Assembly (NCBI RefSeq): GCF_005938385.1
Contig: NZ_VCRA01000010.1
Coordinates: forward strand, 229,730-293,729
DNA length: 64,000 nt
From: Paenibacillus mesophilus
GTDB taxonomy: Bacteria > Bacillota > Bacilli > Paenibacillales > NBRC-103111
Direction of reading: 5' to 3'
A program made the translations under genes and the position numbers. This document shows, piece by piece, positions 48,835 through 57,531 of this stretch. Position 1 is the first letter of the stretch; each line of letters starts with the position of its first letter. The notes beneath the pieces were generated by a model, which was given only the letters and a program-made list of their open reading frames with translations, was not told where the DNA came from and searched no databases.

Positions 48835-50931
48835 ATGGTGACAGCCAAAAAAACCGGATTGTTTCTCGCCATGATGTTGCTATTGATGGCCATTTGGCCG
48901 GCGCAAAACGCTTTTGCCGCCCAGATTACACGCTTCTACATTTTGGATGCCGGTTCCACTTTAATCGCGGGCAAAGAATACTACCCTGTCATTGAATCAG
49001 ACAAAGCGTTCACAACTTCGGTCGAGTATGTCAAATATGAGTACAGCGCCGATAACGGCGCAACCTGGATCGACCTGCCGATTACCGTCACAACGGGTGC
49101 ATTATGGTACAAGTATTTTGTACTGCCGATCGATCCGGGACTGGTATCGGTCAAAATTCGCGCCAGCGCCTACTTCTCGCCGTTGATCGGGTCGAAGACC
49201 TACTCCGAGAAAATAATCGGGCCTTATAAAGTTTTGCAGCCGGGCGACCCGACCGATTTGGTTGCCGTACCGAACAAGGATGGTTCCGTCACGTTGACCT
49301 GGAACGATCGTTCGAACATGGAGTCCTACTACCAAATCACCCGTTCCGGTCCGGACGGAACCAAAGTCTTTACGATAAAAGATACGATGGAGCGAATCGG
49401 CCCTCTTCGTTACCTCGATACGCAAACGAATCCTAATAAAAGCACGATATACCATTATTCCGTTGCGCCGATTATCGAGAACAATGACTTGCCGGAATAC
49501 CTTCGGCCTGGAACCTTAAATGTCATCGCGATTACGACGGTGCCGCTCAAACCGTCCGCTTTGCTCGGAGTCGATCTCACCGCACCGATTTCGACCATTG
49601 GAGCCGATTATAATTTCCTGAAATCTTACGCGAACAACGTCAGCGACCTTATTCAGATAGCCGTATCTGGCGTAAAGATGAACACAACCGCCATGTCCTT
49701 GCGAGTTGGCGCGACCGGGACACTCACAGCGAAGATTTCGCCAACCAACGCGGCCAATCAGAAAGTGACGTGGAGCAGCGACAACAAAGAAGTAGCCGAT
49801 GTTGACAACAACGGCCGCGTAGCCGGCAAATCGCCCGGCACCGCGCGAATAACCGTGAAGACGGATAACGGGCAATTTACCGCCGTTTGTGTCGTAACGG
49901 TGAGCGGATTTTCCGATATGGAGCTGGTCCAGCCCAATCTCGGAGCAGATATCCGTATTATCGATCCCACGATTGTCCGGGTTCATCCGGACGAACAGTC
50001 CGAGCTCGACCTAGGGAAACTGCAGCAACTCATCTTACAGCGCGAAACGGCATTGAACCTTGCGAAGAAATTGCAGCTGGAGCAGGAAAACGGCGCCAAA
50101 CAAATCAGCGGCAACACAGGTGGCGGCCCGGATAAAATCGCTGTAAGTTTTGTTTATATCAGCGATGAGGACGTGACGTTAGTCACGGGAACAAGCCGGA
50201 AGCTTACGGCGATCGTCGCTCCCGTCGACGCGACGAATCAGAACGTTACCTGGAGCAGCGACAATCCGCAAGTGGCCGACGTCGACAGAACCGGAAACAT
50301 TACGGCCAAATCGCCAGGTAAGGCGACCATTACCGTAACTACGCAGGATGGCGGGTATACGAATGCATGCGTCGTAACCGTCGTGTCCGGTTTGACGGAT
50401 ATTGACGGTCACCAAGCGAATGCGGAGCTATCGCTGGCGAGGGCGCAAGGCATCGTCAATGGATATCCGGACCAATCGTTCAAACCGGACGGTACGATAA
50501 CACGCGCCGAATTTACGGTTATGCTTATGAACGGATTGAAGCCGGAATCGGATGGCGGCGATCTTCACTTTACGGATAAGAACAGCATCGGAACGTGGGC
50601 GGTTCAGCAGGTAGCACAAGCGGTAGACCTAGGCATTATCAGCGGTTACGACGACGGCACTTTCCGACCGAACGCGAATATTACCCGCGCGGAAATGATT
50701 ACGATGGTCATGCGGGCATACGGTATGGGGACGAACGAGGCGAAACAGACCGGTTACGCGGACGACGGCGAAATTCCGAACTGGGCGAGAGCCGCGGCCA
50801 ACACGGCCGAAGAAACCGGTATCATCATCGTCGGAGGCAAGCCGATCGAAAAATTCGCGCCGCAAGCGCTATCGACACGCGCGGAGGCTGCCTCGTCTAT
50901 TGTACGCATGCTGATGCTCAAAAAAATGTAG
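48835..50931 (+). CDS. S-layer-homology protein with Fn3 and two bacterial Ig-like domains
   Basis: The protein has 698 residues from ATG 48835 (GAGAGGAGGG upstream); the frame is open further upstream but non-coding. Signal peptide TGLFLAMMLLLMAIWPAQNAFA, then an N-terminal beta domain, an Fn3-like domain (PTDLVAVPNKDGSVTLTWND), and two Big_2 domains with VKMNTTAMSLRVGATGTLTAKISPTNAANQKVTWSSDN and VTLVTGTSRKLTAIVAPVDATNQNVTWSSDN. A charged linker lies between them. Three SLH motifs at the C terminus (ARAQGIVNGYPDQSFKPDGTITRAEF; AVDLGIISGYDDGTFRPNANITRAEM; ANTAEETGIIIVGG) anchor it to pyruvylated wall polymer. It is probably a structural or binding surface protein. Confidence 0.92.
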   Translation: MVTAKKTGLFLAMMLLLMAIWPAQNAFAAQITRFYILDAGSTLIAGKEYYPVIESDKAFTTSVEYVKYEYSADNGATWIDLPITVTTGALWYKYFVLPIDPGLVSVKIRASAYFSPLIGSKTYSEKIIGPYKVLQPGDPTDLVAVPNKDGSVTLTWNDRSNMESYYQITRSGPDGTKVFTIKDTMERIGPLRYLDTQTNPNKSTIYHYSVAPIIENNDLPEYLRPGTLNVIAITTVPLKPSALLGVDLTAPISTIGADYNFLKSYANNVSDLIQIAVSGVKMNTTAMSLRVGATGTLTAKISPTNAANQKVTWSSDNKEVADVDNNGRVAGKSPGTARITVKTDNGQFTAVCVVTVSGFSDMELVQPNLGADIRIIDPTIVRVHPDEQSELDLGKLQQLILQRETALNLAKKLQLEQENGAKQISGNTGGGPDKIAVSFVYISDEDVTLVTGTSRKLTAIVAPVDATNQNVTWSSDNPQVADVDRTGNITAKSPGKATITVTTQDGGYTNACVVTVVSGLTDIDGHQANAELSLARAQGIVNGYPDQSFKPDGTITRAEFTVMLMNGLKPESDGGDLHFTDKNSIGTWAVQQVAQAVDLGIISGYDDGTFRPNANITRAEMITMVMRAYGMGTNEAKQTGYADDGEIPNWARAAANTAEETGIIIVGGKPIEKFAPQALSTRAEAASSIVRMLMLKKM

Positions 50932-50943
50932 AGCAATCCTCTC

Positions 50944-51051
50944 CCACATCTCCTCGCGTTGGTGGAAGCGGGCATCCCAAACGTCAAGCTGTATGGTTGG
51001 AGCGATTGGATTAGTTTTGAGGGGAATCCGATTGCGACTGGAGAAGAGTAA
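50944..51051 (+). pseudogene. Decayed rhodanese 3' end, copy 3
   Basis: The frame reads PHLLALVEAGIPNVKLYG then WSDWISFEGNPIATGEE and stop, parallel to CPNVLALTEAGFTNVKLYG and GSWSDWISYSENPIATGEE of the intact gene. Six bases (two codons) are missing, the catalytic Cys region is gone and about a quarter of bases differ. It starts 13 bases after the SLH stop. Confidence 0.88.
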
Positions 51052-51241
51052 GAGCTGAAAGGCCGCGTCGGACGCGGGTCGGAGGGCTGTGACAGGTGGT
51101 GAGTAGGTGACCTGTTGCGGCCCATTTTGGGCTTTTCATTCAACAGCTTGCAAACAAGAATTGGTTGAAAACAGTTGCAACAACCACGCGGAATCAACAT
51201 TGTAAAAATGCCACGTCGTCGCCCATGCTTAAGAAGAGTTT
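51052..51241 (+). repeat. Hairpin repeat R2 and flanking non-coding DNA
   Basis: At 51084-51123, GGGCTGTGACAGGT pairs with ACCTGTTGCGGCCC (two G-T or mismatched positions), followed by ATTTTGGG. The upstream GGACGCGGG and downstream TTCAAC..GCTTGCAAAC parts also resemble copy R1, so the repeat unit is about 100 bases and follows the rhodanese remnant in both places. Confidence 0.7.
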
Positions 51242-51256
51242 TGTCCGCATTACAGC

Positions 51257-51463
51257 ATGCAATTTTCTACAGATAATATCGAGGAATTACGTTCAGAGTT
51301 AATTAAAAGCGGTGTAGCCGTCGGTGAGATTATTCCCTATGGAGGTGGAGGTGAACCTATAATGATGTTTTGCGATCCGTATGGGAATCGGTTTTGGGCA
51401 GTAGAAGAGAAAACAATAGATAGGGTAAAACAAGCGCGTGCATTGATCGATCAGAGCTTATAA
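51257..51463 (+). pseudogene. C-terminal fragment of a VOC/glyoxalase-like gene
   Basis: About 68 residues (NIEELRSELIKSGVAVGEIIPYGGGGEPIMMFCDPYGNRFWAVEEK) form the second half of a single VOC domain, with the closing DPYGNRFWAVE strand. The first half with the first metal ligands is absent and no ribosome binding site precedes the ATG, so it is a truncated gene. Confidence 0.75.
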
Positions 51464-51542
51464 TGATAAAAAATGACACACCGCTTCAGAAAGAGTATGG
51501 TAAATTTATGACATAGGGACTTCAGGGCAAGGAGGTTTTTAC

Positions 51543-52121
51543 TTGAATCCAAATACGAAGCATGATCGAAATTTCGATGGGTATAAGCCCAGCGTCATCC
51601 CCAAAGCTTTACAAGTAATTAAAGGATATAAGGAGGATGATCGGAATATGGAGAATAGGAAGACGAGCAATGCTCCGGTTCAGTTAGTGAGGCTGGAAGA
51701 GAGAAAATTTGTCGGAGTACCCATAACCTGTTCCTTTCAAAACGTAGCGGGTATTGGCGAGGCCAAACGATTTTTCGAGGAAAGCCGAAACGAGATTCAA
51801 CACGTGGTGAAGGCGGATGAGTATGTATGTCTTCATTTCGCTAACGAAGTTGTGTTCACATATTTGTATTGCATGGAAGTTTCTGTACTGGATACGATTC
51901 CAAGCGGCATGATCGGGTTTACGGTGCCAAGCAGCCGATATGCAAAAGCAAGATCCAAGGACGAAGACCCTTACAGACTTATACATACCTATTTAAGCGA
52001 GAACGGAATGGAGAGCAATCCGAATTTGTTTGCTCTTGAAAGTTTTCGATTCGGGGAAGAAGAGAGCAAATATAGTGCCGACATTTTGGTTCCGATTCTG
52101 GAAACAAACAGGCTGAAATGA
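51543..52121 (+). CDS. GyrI-like effector-binding protein
   Basis: A TTG at 51543 has AAGGAGG seven bases upstream (192 residues); an ATG at 51648 is also preceded by AAGGAGG and matches the start of the related protein at 58241. I keep the longer form with doubt, since its first 35 residues have no counterpart. The rest is a GyrI-like domain: LVRLEERKFVGVPITCSFQN, VVKADEYVCLHFANEVVFTYLYCMEVSVLDTIPSGMIGFTVPSSRYA, YLSENGMESNPNLFALESF. The family binds hydrophobic drugs, either alone or as regulator sensor domains. The stop overlaps the start of the nucleotidyltransferase gene. Confidence 0.78.
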   Translation: MNPNTKHDRNFDGYKPSVIPKALQVIKGYKEDDRNMENRKTSNAPVQLVRLEERKFVGVPITCSFQNVAGIGEAKRFFEESRNEIQHVVKADEYVCLHFANEVVFTYLYCMEVSVLDTIPSGMIGFTVPSSRYAKARSKDEDPYRLIHTYLSENGMESNPNLFALESFRFGEEESKYSADILVPILETNRLK

Positions 52122-52747
52122 TAAGGGGGAAGACGTTGAGGACGGACATCTATAACTGGACGCCTTTATCCGTGCCTGAAATAGTCGCGATTTTCGCAGA
52201 AATCCCGGTAACATGGTATATCGCCGGAGGCTGGGCATTGGACTTGTATTGCGGCAAGCAGTCGAGGAAACACGAGGATATAGACGTAACCCTATTGCGC
52301 GATGAACAATTAACCGCACTCCAATATATATCGAAGGAATGGCAGCTATACAAAGCCGAAAAAGGAAAGCTAGCTCGTTGGGAAGAAGGGGAGTTTCTCA
52401 CCGTTACTAAGGATATATGGGTCACTAAAGACAATAGCTCTCCATGGGCTTTCCAAATCATGCTGGTAGATGTGAATCAAGATTCCTGGGTTTACGGCAG
52501 GGAAAAATCTATCCGCAGACCGCGAACGGATGTAATAGCACGGACCAAAGAAGGTATCCCGTATTTAAAACCAGAGATTCAGCTTCTGTACAAGGGCGGC
52601 AGTTCGGAAATCAGAGAAAAAGATCATCAAGACTTTCTCACGGTTTATCCGTTACTAACACCGCAGGCGAAGGAATGGCTTAAAGCTTCGTTAAACAAGC
52701 AATTTCCGGAAGGTCATGTCTGGGTCGACTATATCAATGAGAATTGA
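52118..52747 (+). CDS. Nucleotidyltransferase, aminoglycoside ANT(2'')-like
   Basis: The protein has 209 residues and overlaps the GyrI-like gene by four bases (ATGA). The nucleotidyltransferase core reads TWYIAGGWALDLYCGKQSRKHEDIDVTLLRDEQL, with the GG-W and D-D metal-binding pattern of the aminoglycoside-2''-adenylyltransferase-like family. WVYGREKSIRRPRTDVIARTKEGIPYLKPEIQLLYKG is the conserved second half. It could inactivate a drug or modify another small molecule. TTG 52136 after GGGGGAAG is an alternative start. Confidence 0.8.
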   Translation: MIRGKTLRTDIYNWTPLSVPEIVAIFAEIPVTWYIAGGWALDLYCGKQSRKHEDIDVTLLRDEQLTALQYISKEWQLYKAEKGKLARWEEGEFLTVTKDIWVTKDNSSPWAFQIMLVDVNQDSWVYGREKSIRRPRTDVIARTKEGIPYLKPEIQLLYKGGSSEIREKDHQDFLTVYPLLTPQAKEWLKASLNKQFPEGHVWVDYINEN

Positions 52748-52827
52748 ATTAGAGCGTGCAAAATTTAGCCGCAGCAAGGGGACTCGCTGGGCTTTTTTGG
52801 TCGTTGAAGTTCATCCGGAATTCCGGA

Positions 52828-52858
52828 TTGACCTTGCACCAAGTGTAACCCTTATACT
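52828..52858 (+). promoter_or_regulatory. MerR-type promoter with 19-base spacer and dyad
   Basis: TTGACC (52828-52833) and TATACT (52853-52858) are 19 bases apart. The spacer holds CCTTGCAC-CAA-GTGTAACC, whose halves are near-symmetric. Over-long 19-base spacers with a central dyad are diagnostic of MerR-family activators, and a MerR gene lies in the same transcription unit. Confidence 0.75.
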
Positions 52859-52881
52859 GGGCTTACAACGAATGATGGGGG

Positions 52882-53688
52882 ATGGTGCAGGTGGAGTCGG
52901 TAAAATTCGAGTTTGACGGCGGCGACATGATGCTGCAATGGGACGAATATGAAGAAGCGATACAATGGTTCGATCGGCACATGGGCTGGACTTTTCTGCA
53001 CGAAAATTTGAATGATCGTTCGAAAAGGGCGGCTTTCGTCATGCCGGGCGGCGGACATGCCAACTTTACGACTTGGGCGAATGAGGAGCACCAGAGCCGT
53101 TATGACGGACATTGCCGAGTGTGCTTCCGAATTGCGGATCTGGATAAAAATCTCGAATACTTCGAGAAACATGGTATTCGTTACGGAGAACGAACGACGC
53201 TTCCGGACGGCCGCGAGACATTCGATATCCAAGCAGGCGGCGGTTTGAGATTAACCTTGATCGTCCACCCGGAATGGAACGGCAAATTCCCGGATTCGCG
53301 GATTATTTCGTTCGATTCGACACCGATCCGCCTTGGCGTACGAAACATAGATCGTGCTGTACGATGGTACCGGGATCATATGGGCATGGAGCGTTCGGCA
53401 TTCGCTGTCGGAGAACAGTTCGCTCTGCTTCAAGCTCATCATTCCTACGAGGGCTGTATCGACTTGGCATGGTTGGAGCAAATCCCCGAAGATGAGCCTT
53501 ACCGGGAGACGAATCCGGCGGCGCGCTTGTACTTCCTCGTGCGAGGGGCGGACAATTTCATTCGTTCACACAGCCGATTTATCGAACTGGGCGCAACAAC
53601 TTCGGAGATAAACGGCGATCCGTCAAGCTGGGCTTCGTATTATGTGTTCGATCCGGACGGTAATCGCATCAATGTATGGATATTTTGA
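52882..53688 (+). CDS. Two-domain VOC/glyoxalase-family protein
   Basis: The protein has 268 residues. Two VOC domains are seen: residues about 4-128 (MLQWDEYEEAIQWFDRHMGWTFLHE ... RETFDIQAGGGLRLTLIVHP) and 150-268 (IRLGVRNIDRAVRWYRDHMGMERSAFAV ... ASYYVFDPDGNRINVWIF). The family includes glyoxalases, antibiotic-binding proteins and fosfomycin enzymes. ATG 52882 or GTG 52891 may be the start. It stands directly after a MerR-type promoter and before the merR gene, so its product is probably induced by the drug or toxin it handles. Confidence 0.82.
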   Translation: MVQVESVKFEFDGGDMMLQWDEYEEAIQWFDRHMGWTFLHENLNDRSKRAAFVMPGGGHANFTTWANEEHQSRYDGHCRVCFRIADLDKNLEYFEKHGIRYGERTTLPDGRETFDIQAGGGLRLTLIVHPEWNGKFPDSRIISFDSTPIRLGVRNIDRAVRWYRDHMGMERSAFAVGEQFALLQAHHSYEGCIDLAWLEQIPEDEPYRETNPAARLYFLVRGADNFIRSHSRFIELGATTSEINGDPSSWASYYVFDPDGNRINVWIF

Positions 53689-53710
53689 AGAAAAGCAGGG
53701 GGGCCTGCCT

Positions 53711-54478
53711 GTGGGCATGACTGTCCAGGAATTCTCTATCCGTACCGGGCTGCCGCCAACTACATTGCGTTTCTACGATCGCAAAAATTTGCTTCCCCCT
53801 GGCGGCCGAATGGACAATGGATACCGCGTCTACACGGATGATCAAATTGCCCAGGCGCTAATGATTCATTCCCTCCGTCGAACGGGAGTAAGCTTGCAAG
53901 AGATTCGCCGGTTTATGAGCGCGGACAAGCAAGAACAAGCGGGATTGCTTGCAGGGTGGCAGCGGGATTTGGAAAACCGCCTTGCACTCATGCGCTCGGC
54001 TTCGCAATATTTAGGTGGCCTCCAATCGGCGGGGCCGGTTATATACTTGGTTAGCTGGGATGAGCCGGGGGTCGTCGTGTGGTTTGAGCATACGGTCGAG
54101 AGGTGTATCCATCCATTCGCAAAATGTATCGAGCAAGATGCCGCGACTGTAGCCGAATGGGGGGTCGGACCTGTGACGGAATGCTTCGTCAGGGTCAGGC
54201 AAGCAAGAGGGAACCGGATGGTCGGCGAAGTCGGTTTCCGGTTCCATCGGGGCGCTATCGAACGTATTCCAGCCGGAGCGGTCACCGAAATGACGGAACC
54301 GACCTTATTTGCGGCCATGGAAAGTACGGCGGAAGATAGTACCGAGTGCTTCAGGCTTCTGCGGATGCTGGAACGGTACGGGTTCACTCCGTTGGGTCGA
54401 GCTCTCAACCGGTATACGCCAGGCCATCTTGTATCTTATCGTCTGATGATTCCAATCGGTCCAAGCGCACGGCTGTGA
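53711..54478 (+). CDS. MerR-family regulator with effector-binding domain
   Basis: The product has about 255 residues from GTG 53711 (AGGGGGG seven bases upstream); ATG 53717 is also possible. N-terminal winged helix TVQEFSIRTGLPPTTLRFYDRKNLLPPGGRMDNGYRVYTDDQIAQALMIHSLRRTGVSLQEIRRFM is typical MerR, followed by a short coiled coil and a GyrI/BmrR-like sensor domain (VVWFEHTVERCIHPFAKCIEQD ... ECFRLLRMLERYGFTPLGRALNRYTPGH). It overlaps or closely follows the VOC gene. By family knowledge it should bind the 19-base-spacer promoter at 52828 and activate its own operon on drug binding. Confidence 0.88.
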   Translation: MGMTVQEFSIRTGLPPTTLRFYDRKNLLPPGGRMDNGYRVYTDDQIAQALMIHSLRRTGVSLQEIRRFMSADKQEQAGLLAGWQRDLENRLALMRSASQYLGGLQSAGPVIYLVSWDEPGVVVWFEHTVERCIHPFAKCIEQDAATVAEWGVGPVTECFVRVRQARGNRMVGEVGFRFHRGAIERIPAGAVTEMTEPTLFAAMESTAEDSTECFRLLRMLERYGFTPLGRALNRYTPGHLVSYRLMIPIGPSARL

Positions 54479-54494
54479 ATAGCGGTATAGCAAA

Positions 54495-54528
54495 AACCCA
54501 CCTTCGGCTGCTAACCTAGAGGTGGGTT
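54495..54528. terminator. Bidirectional terminator
   Basis: AACCCACCT pairs with AGGTGGGTT across a 16-base loop between the MerR gene and the convergent ABC ATPase gene. An A tract on the left suits leftward transcription. Confidence 0.75.
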
Positions 54529-54538
54529 GTACGCGTTC

Positions 54539-55261
54539 TTATAACACCTGCTCCAGAAAACGGACGGCACGCTCGCTCTGCGGCCGGGTGAAAAATTGCT
54601 CCGGCGTCGCCCGTTCGACGAGCTTCCCGTGATCGAGGAAATAAACCGTATTCGCGGCTTCTCTGGCGAATTTCATCTCATGGGTGACGATCAGCATCGT
54701 CATGCCGCTGTTCGCAAGGCTGCGAATGACATTCAGCACCTCTTTGACCATCTCGGGATCGAGCGCCGAGGTCGGTTCGTCGAAGAGCATAATATCGGGC
54801 TCCATGGCGAGGCTTCGGGCAATCGCGACACGCTGCTTCTGTCCGCCCGACAGCCGCGAAGGATAGCTGTCCGCTTTTTCGGCAAGACCGACTTGTGCGA
54901 GCAGCTCATGCGCTTTGGTTCGCGCGGCTTCGGCAGACATCCCTTTGACCTCGATAGGGGCGAAAGTAATATTATCCAGCACGGTCATGTGCGGGAACAG
55001 GTGAAAGTGCTGGAACACCATGCCGATCCGCTGACGAATGCTAGCGATATCCGTCTTCGGATTCGTCAGCTCCACTCCGTCTATGGCGATCGTACCGGAG
55101 GTCGGAGTCTCCAGCAAGTTCAGGCAGCGCAGGAAGGTCGATTTGCCGGAGCCGGATGGCCCGATTAGAGCGACGACTTCTCCTTTCTCCACCTCGGTCG
55201 AGATGCCCTGGAGCACCTGATGTTTGCCAAACGATTTCGTTAAATCCGTTACTTTAATCAC
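54539..55261 (-). CDS. Polar amino-acid ABC transporter ATP-binding protein (GlnQ type)
   Basis: I start it at GTG 55261 (GGAAGGGAG upstream), giving 240 residues beginning MIKVTDLTKSFG. Walker A GPSGSGKST, Q loop MVFQHFHLF, signature LSGGQKQRVAIARSLAM, Walker B IMLFDEPTSALDPEM and switch His VTHEM are all intact. EMKFAREAANTVYFLDHGKLVE is typical of the GlnQ/HisP group. It overlaps the end of the fused binding-protein/permease gene by eight bases, so the two genes make a complete importer. Confidence 0.93.
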   Translation of the reverse strand: MIKVTDLTKSFGKHQVLQGISTEVEKGEVVALIGPSGSGKSTFLRCLNLLETPTSGTIAIDGVELTNPKTDIASIRQRIGMVFQHFHLFPHMTVLDNITFAPIEVKGMSAEAARTKAHELLAQVGLAEKADSYPSRLSGGQKQRVAIARSLAMEPDIMLFDEPTSALDPEMVKEVLNVIRSLANSGMTMLIVTHEMKFAREAANTVYFLDHGKLVERATPEQFFTRPQSERAVRFLEQVL

Positions 55262-56732
55262 TGCGGCGCAGTCTCCCTTCCAGCATGCGAGCAAGAGATG
55301 TGAGGACGAGTACGAGCACGTAATAGATCGCGGCTACGAGCAGCAGCGCTTCGAAGGCGCGGAAGGTGCTGGCTCGGACGACATCGGCACGGCGCATCAA
55401 TTCGGTCACCCCGATGACGGACACGAGCGAGGACTCCTTCAGCAACGCGACAAATTCATTCACCAGCGCCGGCAAAATATGGCGAAGCGCCTGCGGGAAA
55501 ATAATGCGCACCATCATTTTGCGGTACGGAATGCCGAGGGCGATCGCAGCCTCCCGCTGACCTTTGTCCACCGCCATAATGCCACCGCGAATCGTCTCCG
55601 ATAAGTAAGCTGCCGAATTCAACCCGAAGGCTAGCCCTGCCGCGAGCAAAGCGGGAATATCGAAGCCGGTCAACTGCGGAGTCGCATAATAGATAATGGT
55701 CAGCTGGACGAGCAGCGGCGTTCCGCGGAATACCGAAGTATAGGCGGTGGCGAACCATTGCAGCGGCTTGATGCCGGATATTTTGAACAGGGAGAGGACG
55801 ACTCCCCAGCATAGTCCCAGCAAGGCGGAGACGAGGGTGAACAGCAGCGTCACATAGACGCCCTTGAGAATATAAGGCACATACCCTTGCAACACGCGAA
55901 GATCGATATTCAGACCGTCGGCTTGCTCCGCAGGGGCGGCTTCTTTACGTTCGAACCATTTATCCACGATCTGCTGCAGCTGTCCGTTTGCCTTCATCTG
56001 TCCGAGCACGCGGTTGAAATCGCCCACGAGTCCGCTCTGCTTCGGGAAAGCGATCGCATAACCGTTATCATTCCCTTCGGCAGGCAGGAAGTTCATGACG
56101 AGGCCGGGGTTCGCGCCTACCATTTCGATCGCGACGGCATCCTCGACAATGGCGGCGTCTATCCGCCCGGAGTTCAGCTCTTGAATGAGGTCCGCGATTT
56201 TATTGAGCTTCTTCAGCTTGGCTCCGGCGATCGTCTCCGCGAACAGATCTTGAATCGAGCCGAGCTGCGCCCCGACGAGCTTACCGGATAGCTGGTCCGC
56301 CGTTTCAAATGCGTGGTCCTTGCGGGATACGATCGTATTGCGGGCGGTGTAGTAGCTGTCGGAGAAGGCTACGCTCTGCTTGCGTTCATCGGTAACCGAC
56401 ATGCCGGACATGACGAAATCGACCCGCCCCGCCTGAAGGGCGGCAATCAGGCCATTAAAGTCCATGCTGGCGATCTCCAGCTCATACCCGAGCTGCTTCG
56501 TAATCGTCTTGGCGATGTCGATATCCATTCCGACAATTTCGCCGTTCTTTTTGGCGTCTACGCTTTCGTAAGGCGGGTAGTCGGGCGAAGTCCCCATGAC
56601 GAGCTTCTTGGCCGCTTTTGGCGGTTCGCTTGCGGCGGTCACCAATGGCGCAGCCGATCCGAACGTCAGCAGGAGAAGCGCGAAGACGACGAGCAGCGGG
56701 ACGTACATGCGTTTTGACGTATTCCTGTTCAT
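55254..56732 (-). CDS. Amino-acid ABC transporter, substrate-binding domain fused to permease
   Basis: The protein has 492 residues in a natural fusion. Signal/anchor PLLVVFALLLLTFGSAAPLVTA; residues about 40-265 are a type-II periplasmic-binding fold (LVMGTSPDYPPYESVDAKKNGEIVGMDIDIAKTITKQLGYELEI ... MSGMSVTDERKQSVAFSDSYYTARNTIVSR). Residues about 285-490 are a HisM/GlnP permease with EAA loop EAAIALGIPYRKMMVRIIFPQALRHILPALVNEFVALLKESSLVS. Such fusions are known in Firmicutes and give two binding domains per transporter dimer. The substrate is likely glutamine, arginine or another polar amino acid. Confidence 0.93.
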   Translation of the reverse strand: MNRNTSKRMYVPLLVVFALLLLTFGSAAPLVTAASEPPKAAKKLVMGTSPDYPPYESVDAKKNGEIVGMDIDIAKTITKQLGYELEIASMDFNGLIAALQAGRVDFVMSGMSVTDERKQSVAFSDSYYTARNTIVSRKDHAFETADQLSGKLVGAQLGSIQDLFAETIAGAKLKKLNKIADLIQELNSGRIDAAIVEDAVAIEMVGANPGLVMNFLPAEGNDNGYAIAFPKQSGLVGDFNRVLGQMKANGQLQQIVDKWFERKEAAPAEQADGLNIDLRVLQGYVPYILKGVYVTLLFTLVSALLGLCWGVVLSLFKISGIKPLQWFATAYTSVFRGTPLLVQLTIIYYATPQLTGFDIPALLAAGLAFGLNSAAYLSETIRGGIMAVDKGQREAAIALGIPYRKMMVRIIFPQALRHILPALVNEFVALLKESSLVSVIGVTELMRRADVVRASTFRAFEALLLVAAIYYVLVLVLTSLARMLEGRLRRSD

Positions 56733-56904
56733 GATGTCCTCTTTCTCTATGTTGTGTGATATGAAATTAGCATAACCTCAAGTATAAGCGATTCATAAGG
56801 GGATGTGAATAAATGTGTCCGGGAGGGGGTGTTCCAAATGTTTCCTTGTCCTGAAGCGAAACGGTATGATAAGTTGAGTTTGACGGCAGGGAAGGGGAGC
56901 GGGG

Positions 56905-57468
56905 ATGGAGATTACGATTAGGGAGATAACGGCCGGAGACCCGACAAGCGATATCCGCTTTGACAGCAGTTTCACCGTCGACTCTATGCTTGTCCTCTCT
57001 GTAATACACCGGAGAATCGGTTACACTGTGAAGCAGATTCCCGCCTACGAGAAAAGCTATTTGGATGAGGAAACCGAAGAGAACGACGATATCTTGTATT
57101 CGGATTACATCGATAACCCGGATCAAATCATATACTTGGCTTTCGTCGGCAATCAAGCGGTCGGCCGTATCCAATTGAGACGGAATTGGAACAAGTACGC
57201 CTATATAGAAGATATTGCGGTAGATCGGTCCTATAGAAAACACGGCATAGGCCGAAGGCTGATCGAACAGGCGAAGCGATGGGCCAAAGCCGGCGGGATG
57301 CCCGGAATCATGCTGGAGACGCAGAACAATAACGTTCGTGCATGCAAATTTTACGAAAAATGCGGTTTTGTATTAGGCGGGTTTGATTTGCGGCTGTATC
57401 AAGGGATTCATGCACAGAGTGACGAAATTGCGTTGTTCTGGTACTTCGTGTTCGAGCCCCAAAAATAA
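56905..57468 (+). CDS. satA: Streptothricin N-acetyltransferase (GNAT)
   Basis: The protein has 187 residues. It closely follows the Sat4/SatA pattern: KSYLDEETEENDDILYSDYIDNPDQIIYL, VGRIQLRRNWNKYAYIEDIAVDRSYRKHGIGRRLIEQAKRWA and GIMLETQNNNVRACKFYEKCGFVLGGFDLRLY, ending ALFWYFVF. The enzyme acetylates the beta-lysine of streptothricin, giving resistance. GGGGAGCGGGG precedes the ATG. It stands alone on the plus strand, divergent from the amino-acid transporter. Confidence 0.88.
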   Translation: MEITIREITAGDPTSDIRFDSSFTVDSMLVLSVIHRRIGYTVKQIPAYEKSYLDEETEENDDILYSDYIDNPDQIIYLAFVGNQAVGRIQLRRNWNKYAYIEDIAVDRSYRKHGIGRRLIEQAKRWAKAGGMPGIMLETQNNNVRACKFYEKCGFVLGGFDLRLYQGIHAQSDEIALFWYFVFEPQK

Positions 57469-57531
57469 TATTCGCATGCTTGCACGGAATGGGCTGATTT
57501 CATCGTCTGTAATTTCGAAAGGGGGAAAGCC

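Noticed and set aside
50944..51051. Rhodanese tail as a new small peptide gene
   Set aside because: There is no start codon or ribosome binding site, and it matches the C terminus of the intact rhodanese.
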